Shown here in pieces: positions 6,284 through 11,477 of a stretch of DNA of 11,477 nucleotides. The notes beneath the pieces were generated by a model that did not search any database, was not told the origin of the DNA, and saw only the letters and a program-made list of their open reading frames with translations. Position 1 is the stretch's first letter. Each line of letters starts with the position of its first letter. The stretch is from Auritidibacter sp. Marseille-P8566. Its GTDB lineage: Bacteria; Bacteroidota; Bacteroidia; Flavobacteriales; Flavobacteriaceae. The translations under genes were made by a program, and so were the position numbers. Location of the stretch: assembly GCA_943325595.2 (NCBI GenBank), contig CALPQA020000021.1:1-11477 (forward strand). Reading direction: 5' to 3'.

Positions 6284-7432
6284 CTATTTAGATTTGAAAA
6301 TAACTCTAAATAATGCTTTTATAAACAAGCGTTTTGGACATTTTAAAATCACTTGAATGTCTTCTTTTAGAGTTGTTTCTTCGTCTAAAAATTTGAATAT
6401 AAGTTTTGGATTCCCTTTTTTGAACAAGGCAGAAAAAATACTGGAACCCAATTCATTTTTTCGATCTAAAATATCCAATAACAACAAATCATAAAACCAA
6501 AATTTAGTCATTTTATGAAACTGTCGGAAGTCGGATTGGGTTTCTAAAAAGCGAACCAATTGTGTTGATTTTTTGTCAGCATTTTTGAAGGTATAACCCG
6601 TGCTTGCTTTTGTCCAGCCGCCAGCAGAGCCAATATTTATTAGGCGAACCGTGTTGTTTTTCCAAAAAGGGAAACACGTCATTGGGATACTTCCCCGTTC
6701 TTTTTCGACGATTTCATATTGGGTAACTCCCAGTTTTTGAAGGTAGTTTTGAATTTCTGATTCGTATTCGGTAGTGTCTAAATGTTTGTGAGAAAACAAG
6801 GTATATTCTAACAGCGCTTCTGTTTTCGATGTTGGCAAAACATACATAAACCGAGTATTTCCTTTTTGTTCAACAGAAAAATCCATAAAAGTAGCTTGTT
6901 CAGGATTGAAAGCTTCTTCATTAGATATAACAAACCAACCTATAAAATGCTGTTGCAAAAGCGGATATTGGGTTTGGTTTTCAACTTCATACGGATCGAG
7001 AATACTATTGAATAATTGGTCGCAAGTATAAAAATCGGTTTCTGTTTGAAGTGTAATTAAATCAGCCGATTCTTCATAATCAATTACTTTTTGGTTTTCA
7101 AAAGTGATGTTTTCTTGTTTCGAAATAAAATTTAAAACAAAATTATAAAAATCTATGCCCCGAATTTGGTTGTATTGATACGGTTTTAAGTCAATATCAA
7201 TCCGAAATTCTTCGTTGGCAAACAACGCTGAATTCCAATTTTTGTGAATGATACTGTCCCAATTTTCATGATTTTCGTCCCAAAAACACCACGTTCTATC
7301 GTTGGTTTTTTTAGGATTTTCATCCAATAATAAAATTGATTTATCAGTAAATTTTCCAGATTGCACCATTTTATAAACCGTCATCAAAGCTGATAATCCG
7401 GCACCTGCAAAAATATAATTGTAATGTTTCAT
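6284..7432 (-). CDS. crtY: Lycopene beta-cyclase (CrtY family)
   Basis: The 382-residue protein fits bacterial CrtY lycopene cyclases, flavoproteins that close both ends of lycopene into beta-rings to make beta-carotene, the precursor of zeaxanthin-type pigments common in Flavobacteriaceae. An N-terminal dinucleotide-binding motif (YIFAGAGLSALM, 6-17) is followed by DRTWCFW (45-51), QQHFIGWFV (160-168), the MDFSV segment (183-187), YVLPTSKTEALLEYTLFS (197-214; Glu209 is the likely conserved acidic residue), GSIPM (247-251) and NIGSAGGWTKASTGYTF (266-282). The C-terminus is basic and hydrophobic (FIKALFRVIFK), which may aid membrane association. No other carotenoid gene is visible next to it; the divergent neighbour is a metal transporter. 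The start at 7432 is chosen because the FAD motif begins within six residues. Confidence 0.94.
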   Translation of the reverse strand: MKHYNYIFAGAGLSALMTVYKMVQSGKFTDKSILLLDENPKKTNDRTWCFWDENHENWDSIIHKNWNSALFANEEFRIDIDLKPYQYNQIRGIDFYNFVLNFISKQENITFENQKVIDYEESADLITLQTETDFYTCDQLFNSILDPYEVENQTQYPLLQQHFIGWFVISNEEAFNPEQATFMDFSVEQKGNTRFMYVLPTSKTEALLEYTLFSHKHLDTTEYESEIQNYLQKLGVTQYEIVEKERGSIPMTCFPFWKNNTVRLINIGSAGGWTKASTGYTFKNADKKSTQLVRFLETQSDFRQFHKMTKFWFYDLLLLDILDRKNELGSSIFSALFKKGNPKLIFKFLDEETTLKEDIQVILKCPKRLFIKALFRVIFKSK

Positions 7433-7452
7433 TTAGTTGAATCAAATTTTCT

Positions 7453-7460
7453 CAAAAATA
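7453..7460 (-). promoter_or_regulatory. Possible -7 box for crtY
   Basis: The minus strand reads TATTTTTG, an exact TAnnTTTG match, about 20 bases upstream of the crtY start. No TTG is found at the proper -33 spacing, and A/T-rich sequence makes chance matches likely. It sits in the 131-bp divergent region shared with the transporter gene. Confidence 0.35.
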
Positions 7461-7536
7461 AACAATTTAAAACAAAATTGTATGCGGTTGATTCATGGTT
7501 TTCAAAAAAACATTTAGGCGACTTGAAATCGTTTTG

Positions 7537-7544
7537 TATATTTG
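7537..7544 (+). promoter_or_regulatory. Possible -7 box for the Nramp-Usp gene
   Basis: TATATTTG matches TAnnTTTG and ends 19 bases before the ATG at 7564, implying a leader of only about a dozen bases. A -33 TTG at the right distance is missing. A purine stretch, gaagga (7544-7549), could help ribosome binding but is rather far from the start. The short leader leaves no room for a metal riboswitch. Confidence 0.35.
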
Positions 7545-7563
7545 AAGGAATTATTTTTATAAA

Positions 7564-9435
7564 ATGAGCAAATCACTCGGAGAAGTTAACCAATCGGTAG
7601 CAACACAAAATAAAAAAACAGGATTTAGAAAAATTCTTGCTTTTTTTGGTCCCGCCTATTTGATAAGCGTTGGTTATATGGATCCCGGAAATTGGGCGAC
7701 TGACATCGCTGGCGGAAGTCAATTTGGTTATGCATTGCTGTGGGTTTTGTTGATGAGTAATTTGATGGCGTTACTGTTACAAAGTTTGAGCGCCCGTTTG
7801 GGAATTGTTACTCAGCGAGACTTGGCGCAAGCTTCTAGGGAAACGTATTCGCCTTTTGTAAATTACATTCTGTACTTTTTAGCTGAAATTGCGATTGCCG
7901 CTTGCGATTTGGCGGAGGTTTTAGGAATGGCAATTGGAATCAATTTATTATTTGATATTCCATTAATTCACGGGGTTTTAATTACGGTTTTAGACACTTT
8001 TTTATTGCTTTTTCTCATCAATAAAGGCATTCGGAAAATGGAAGCTTTTGTAATTGTTTTGGTTGTAATAATTGGCTTTTCATTCCTTTTTGAAATGTTT
8101 TTGGCACAGCCCGAAGTTGGAAAGGTAATTTCAGGACTTGTTCCTTCGATGCCAAATTCTGCTGCATTATATATTGCAATTGGAATTATTGGCGCAACGG
8201 TTATGCCTCACAATTTATACTTGCATTCGTCATTGGTTCAAACTAGAAATTTTGAAAGAACAACAGAAGGAATCAAGCAAGCTTTAAAATATAATTTTAT
8301 TGATTCTACTATTGCACTCAACTTGGCTTTTTTCGTTAATGCTGCCATTTTGATTTTAGCTGCCGCTACATTTTATAAAAACGGAATGTTTGAAGTTGCC
8401 GAAATTCAAGATGCCTATCGCTTTTTAGAACCACTTTTAGGAAGTAATTGGGCGCCAATATTATTTGCAGTCGCATTGATTGCAGCGGGACAAAGTTCTA
8501 CAATTACGGGTACTTTAGCAGGTCAAATCGTAATGGAAGGGTATTTGAATTTACGAATTCAGCCGTGGGTTCGCCGAATAATTACGCGATTAATAGCGAT
8601 TGTTCCAGCAGTAATTGTAATCACCATTTTTGGGGAAGGCGTAACTGGAAAATTATTGATTTTAAGCCAAGTAATATTGAGTTTGCAATTGGGATTTGCT
8701 ATTATTCCTTTGATTCATTTTGTGAGTGATAAATCTAAAATGAAGGGATTTCACATCAGTAGAACGACGCAAGTAGTTTCTTGGTTGGTAGCAATAACGA
8801 TAGTTTCCTTGAATATAAAATTGGTGTTTGATGAAATTCACGATTGGCTGACAACTTCTGAAAGTCCAACAATATTATGGTTTACGGTTGTTCCAATAGC
8901 TTTCGGATTCTTGATTTTGTTACTCTATATCGTTTTCCGACCTTTAATATCCAAGCCTAAATTAGACATTGAAAATCATTCGCCACACAATTTAAAATTG
9001 CAGTTTTCTAAATCTGAAAAATATACCCGTAAAAATATTGCTGTTGCTGTTGACTTTTCAACTGCCGATGAAGCCGCTTTAAACAACGCTTTTCAGTTGG
9101 GTGGGACAGCCGCAAAATACACTTTAATCCATGTGGTTGAAACTGTTGGCGCCATGGTTTATGGAGAAAATATCGATGATCATGAAACCCTGATAGACGA
9201 AAAATTATTAGAAGAATACAAAGAATTGTTGTTTGAAAAAGGAATTAAAGTCGAAATTAAATTGGGCTTTGGAAAACCAAATGCTGTAATTCCATCCATA
9301 ATAAATGATGGAAATTTTGATGTTTTGGTAATGGGAACTCACGGCCATACAGGATTTAAAGACATTCTCTTTGGAACCACCGTGGATAAATTGCGACATA
9401 AAATTGGTATTCCTTTATTAATTGTAAAAAACTAA
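7564..9435 (+). CDS. mntH: Nramp-family Mn(II)/Fe(II) transporter fused to a universal stress protein domain
   Basis: The 623-residue protein is an inner-membrane divalent metal importer of the Nramp/MntH type, expected to be proton-coupled. Metal-site motifs are DPGNW in helix 1 (40-44) and AIGIIGATVMPHNLYLHS (205-222) in helix 6. AGQSSTITGTLAGQIVMEGY (308-327) is also typical. About eleven hydrophobic segments fill residues 25-460. Ordinary MntH proteins are about 400-450 residues. Here a linker (about 461-488) leads to a complete Usp domain (489-623) with AVDFS at its first strand (Asp497) and the ATP-binding pattern G-x2-G-x9-G-T (Gly591, Gly594, Gly604, Thr605). I believe such fusions occur in other Bacteroidota. 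The Usp part might sense nucleotide or energy state; that is inference. Its stop overlaps the convergent gene's stop. Confidence 0.93.
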   Translation: MSKSLGEVNQSVATQNKKTGFRKILAFFGPAYLISVGYMDPGNWATDIAGGSQFGYALLWVLLMSNLMALLLQSLSARLGIVTQRDLAQASRETYSPFVNYILYFLAEIAIAACDLAEVLGMAIGINLLFDIPLIHGVLITVLDTFLLLFLINKGIRKMEAFVIVLVVIIGFSFLFEMFLAQPEVGKVISGLVPSMPNSAALYIAIGIIGATVMPHNLYLHSSLVQTRNFERTTEGIKQALKYNFIDSTIALNLAFFVNAAILILAAATFYKNGMFEVAEIQDAYRFLEPLLGSNWAPILFAVALIAAGQSSTITGTLAGQIVMEGYLNLRIQPWVRRIITRLIAIVPAVIVITIFGEGVTGKLLILSQVILSLQLGFAIIPLIHFVSDKSKMKGFHISRTTQVVSWLVAITIVSLNIKLVFDEIHDWLTTSESPTILWFTVVPIAFGFLILLLYIVFRPLISKPKLDIENHSPHNLKLQFSKSEKYTRKNIAVAVDFSTADEAALNNAFQLGGTAAKYTLIHVVETVGAMVYGENIDDHETLIDEKLLEEYKELLFEKGIKVEIKLGFGKPNAVIPSIINDGNFDVLVMGTHGHTGFKDILFGTTVDKLRHKIGIPLLIVKN

Positions 9436-10004
9436 CTCGGAAATAATATCCTTTCAATTGTCCAATACAATGCAACACAAGCAATGATGCTTGAAATTGG
9501 GTAAACAATTTTTTCTTTGTACCAAATTTTGTTGCTAAACCATTTGCCAATTAAAAAATAAGCGGCAAAAATAATGGTTATTTGACCCAATTCAACTCCA
9601 ATGTTGAATGACAAAAGGGAAGTTAAAAACTGATTTTTTGGCAATCCGATTTCTTTCAAAGCATTGGCAAATCCAAGTCCGTGAATTAATCCAAAACCAA
9701 ATATTAAAACCAATCTCCAAGGGTTTATTTTGTCGTGAACAATATTTTCAATTGCTGTGAATAAAATGGATAATGCAATTAAAGGTTCCACAATAGTTGC
9801 ATTTGGAATTATAAAACCTGACGCTGCCAATCCTAGCGACAAACTGTGTGCTGCAGTAAAAACCGAGCATTGAACAAGCACTGATTTAATTTTGGAACTA
9901 AAAAAAAACAGTGTCAAAATAAAAAGAATATGATCAAAACCTAAAGGAATAACGTGGGCAAAACCTAGTTGTAAATAGTGGTTTAAGGTTTCAAAATAGG
10001 ACAT
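9432..10004 (-). CDS. HupE/UreJ-family membrane protein (possible metal permease)
   Basis: The 190-residue protein has about six transmembrane helices and the signature of the HupE/UreJ_2 family: HVIPLGFDHILFILTLFF (17-34), TAAHSLSLGLA (50-60), VEPLIALSILFTAIEN (72-87), GLIHGLGFANAL (105-116) and FNIGVELGQ (133-141). His17, Asp24, His25, His53, Glu73, Glu86, His108 and Glu138 are buried polar residues that could bind metal. Members next to hydrogenase or urease genes take up nickel, but this subgroup often has no such neighbours, so the substrate is unknown. The ATG directly follows the TAA of the upstream sulfatase gene, with no spacer, implying translational coupling. Its TAG stop overlaps the mntH TAA on the other strand by four bases. 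Confidence 0.9.
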   Translation of the reverse strand: MSYFETLNHYLQLGFAHVIPLGFDHILFILTLFFFSSKIKSVLVQCSVFTAAHSLSLGLAASGFIIPNATIVEPLIALSILFTAIENIVHDKINPWRLVLIFGFGLIHGLGFANALKEIGLPKNQFLTSLLSFNIGVELGQITIIFAAYFLIGKWFSNKIWYKEKIVYPISSIIACVALYWTIERILFPS

Positions 10005-11477
10005 TTATTCTTTTATAAGTTTAACTGTGGTTGTAGCTTTATCACTAATTTTCAAGAAATAAATTCCATTTGCCAATGCTGAAAAATCTTGATTTTCTTT
10101 TGCATTTCCTTCGTAAATAAGTTGCCCTAAATTAGAATATAGTTTGTAATTATCATTTCCCGAAGTCGATTTTATGGAAATAAAATTATGAAATGGATTT
10201 GGACTAACACTAACTTGCGACTCAATATTATTTACACCTAAAGCATTACAAAACGAGGTTCCTCCAACTAAATTTGTCATTTCACTACACAAATAATTAT
10301 AATTGGTAATTTGTGTTGAAGTTAAAGTTCCGTTTAATAAATCTCGGTTGGTGGTTTCAAGCGGGCTATTTGTTAAATTGAAAAATTTCTCGGTTCCGTT
10401 ATCAAACTTGATTAATTTATAATCTTCATTTCGGATTGTTTTTCCATCACCAGAAGTAGGAGCAAGCTTAAAAATCTCTGTAAATGCCCACGGCCTTACT
10501 GTTGTAGCTTGGTTTAATAAAATTGGCATTAAACTTTTACTGTCAACAGTTGTTGTTGGAATTCTGGTTCTCCAATTGGTATCTCCAAAAAGTTCTAAAA
10601 TCGTTGCAAAAATATCTGCAGTGTTCACTAATGCATTACTAGTTCTGTTTGGGTTTACTACATCTGGACCTGAAATTATAAATGGAACGGTAACTCCGGC
10701 TTGATATAAGCTTCCTTTTGATGGACTAGTTTGAGCCACCAAAGGATCATCGCCGTTATCTCCAATAAAAATAATATCGGTAGTATCCCATTTTCCTGAG
10801 CTAATTAAATAGTCAAAAAATCGACCAATTTCTTTATCCATTGCCTCGGTCATCGCTTGAAAATAAGGAACAGGATTGGCGGTAATATCAGCTTGTAAGC
10901 CAGAAAGAGTGGTGTTGGTAATCAAATTTGAAGGCGGTAAATGGTAAGGTGTATGAGGAGCATTAAAAGCCAAATGCAAATAGAATGGTTTTGTAGACGG
11001 TTGACTGTTTATATACGAAATAGCATTGTTTACATTTTCTGTGGTTGCATAATTCGTACAAGTAGAACTAACTCCATTAGTTATCTTTGTCCAATTAGTA
11101 TAACCAATTGCCAATTGCCCAGGTTGTCCCAAAGCACCTGATAAATTACCTTCATAGTAGTCAAATCCCAATGTATTTGGGTAATTATATCCTGCAGGCG
11201 CCGAAGTCGTCACGTGCCATTTCCCGATACAAGCTTTTGAAATTCCGTTAGGAGAATAGAGATTCAGCATTTTAGGAATGATATTTTCATTTAGACTCAA
11301 TTTGGTATTGGAGCCATCAACAACATCGCCAACCCCGGTTCTAAAACTGTATCTTCCCGTTAAAATCCCTGCGCGAGTAGGGGAACACAAAGGATTGGAC
11401 CATGCATTATTAAATACAACACCACGTGTTAAAAGCCTTCGCACGTTGGTTAAATTAACTACACTTGAGCCATGATC
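10005..11477 (-). CDS. Exported type I sulfatase with T9SS C-terminal sorting domain (N-terminus off the right edge)
   Basis: The frame stays open to the window edge, 490 visible residues, so the GTG at 11442-11444 is probably not the start; the signal peptide and the first metal-binding Asp pair would lie outside. The FGly motif is CSPTRAGILTGRY, with Cys31 (numbered from the first visible residue) the expected formylglycine precursor. Other sulfatase features are GKWH (85-88), PFYLHLAFNAPHTPY (164-178), IGDNGDD (238-244) and KGSLYQAGVTVPFIISGP (254-271). A type A T9SS sorting domain ends the protein (about 417-490; VSPNPFHNFISI, YSNLGQLIYEG, ANGIYFLKI), so it should cross the outer membrane and be secreted or surface-attached. 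Substrate cannot be told. Whether the conversion enzyme (FGE or anSME) is encoded elsewhere is not visible. It is followed at once by the hupE-like gene. Confidence 0.93.
   Translation of the reverse strand, partial: DHGSSVVNLTNVRRLLTRGVVFNNAWSNPLCSPTRAGILTGRYSFRTGVGDVVDGSNTKLSLNENIIPKMLNLYSPNGISKACIGKWHVTTSAPAGYNYPNTLGFDYYEGNLSGALGQPGQLAIGYTNWTKITNGVSSTCTNYATTENVNNAISYINSQPSTKPFYLHLAFNAPHTPYHLPPSNLITNTTLSGLQADITANPVPYFQAMTEAMDKEIGRFFDYLISSGKWDTTDIIFIGDNGDDPLVAQTSPSKGSLYQAGVTVPFIISGPDVVNPNRTSNALVNTADIFATILELFGDTNWRTRIPTTTVDSKSLMPILLNQATTVRPWAFTEIFKLAPTSGDGKTIRNEDYKLIKFDNGTEKFFNLTNSPLETTNRDLLNGTLTSTQITNYNYLCSEMTNLVGGTSFCNALGVNNIESQVSVSPNPFHNFISIKSTSGNDNYKLYSNLGQLIYEGNAKENQDFSALANGIYFLKISDKATTTVKLIKE

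Noticed and set aside
7433..7563. A manganese (yybP-ykoY type) riboswitch ahead of mntH
   Set aside because: The interval is only 131 bases, the likely promoter lies next to the start codon, and no structured leader is visible.
8448..8729. Plus-strand frame of 93 codons inside the Nramp gene
   Set aside because: It is an out-of-frame shadow of the transporter, with a composition unlike a real protein.
9356..9550. Minus-strand frame of 64 codons across the mntH/hupE junction
   Set aside because: It overlaps two well-supported convergent genes out of frame.
11442..11444. GTG as the start of the sulfatase gene
   Set aside because: The frame stays open upstream to the window edge (DHGSSVVNLTN), and a sulfatase needs an N-terminal metal site and signal peptide that are missing downstream of this codon.
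10941..11475. Plus-strand frames at 10941-11141 and 11278-11475
   Set aside because: They are antisense to the conserved sulfatase domain.

Overview
The window looks like chromosomal DNA from a member of the Bacteroidota, most likely a Flavobacteriaceae species near Flavobacterium. The reasons are the AT-rich sequence, several promoters of the TAnnTTTG (-7) type, weak or absent Shine-Dalgarno sites, a C-terminal type IX secretion (T9SS) sorting domain, a CrtY-type lycopene cyclase, and a Bacteroidota-style RicT with a Cys-rich N-terminus. This taxonomic call is inference from gene content.

Layout from left to right. (1) 1-1101, minus: 5' portion of ricT (PSP1-domain protein), running off the left edge. 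(2) 1336-2691, minus: trhO, a rhodanese-type tRNA U34 hydroxylase with an unusual extra C-terminal beta-barrel-like domain. A 15-bp perfect inverted repeat lies between trhO and ricT. (3) 2692-3034: a 343-bp intergenic region with a good trhO promoter and a GC-rich palindrome in what looks like a dispersed repeat element. (4) 3035-5197, plus: a membrane-anchored protein with five PAS domains and no recognisable output domain. (5) 5211-5597, minus: a small Cys-rich lipoprotein, convergent with the PAS gene. (6) 5753-6163, minus: a bacilliredoxin (BrxA/BrxB family) with its own promoter and a clear intrinsic terminator. (7) 6284-7432, minus: crtY, lycopene beta-cyclase. (8) 7564-9435, plus: an Nramp (MntH-like) metal transporter fused to a universal stress protein domain. 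(9) 9432-10004 and 10005-11477, minus: a two-gene unit in which a T9SS-exported sulfatase (5' end outside the window) is followed with zero spacing by a HupE/UreJ-type membrane protein. The HupE-type gene converges on mntH with overlapping stop codons.

Most genes look like independent housekeeping or accessory units rather than one pathway. The themes are tRNA modification (trhO), thiol redox (bacilliredoxin, possibly RicT), carotenoid synthesis (crtY), metal transport (mntH-usp, hupE-like) and an exported hydrolase. The clearest cotranscribed pair is sulfatase-hupE. I see no CRISPR array, tRNA, rRNA, insertion sequence or phage gene. The observations most worth a second look are the TrhO C-terminal fusion, the output-less PAS array with three modules at an exact 117-residue period, the sulfatase-HupE coupling and the Nramp-Usp fusion.
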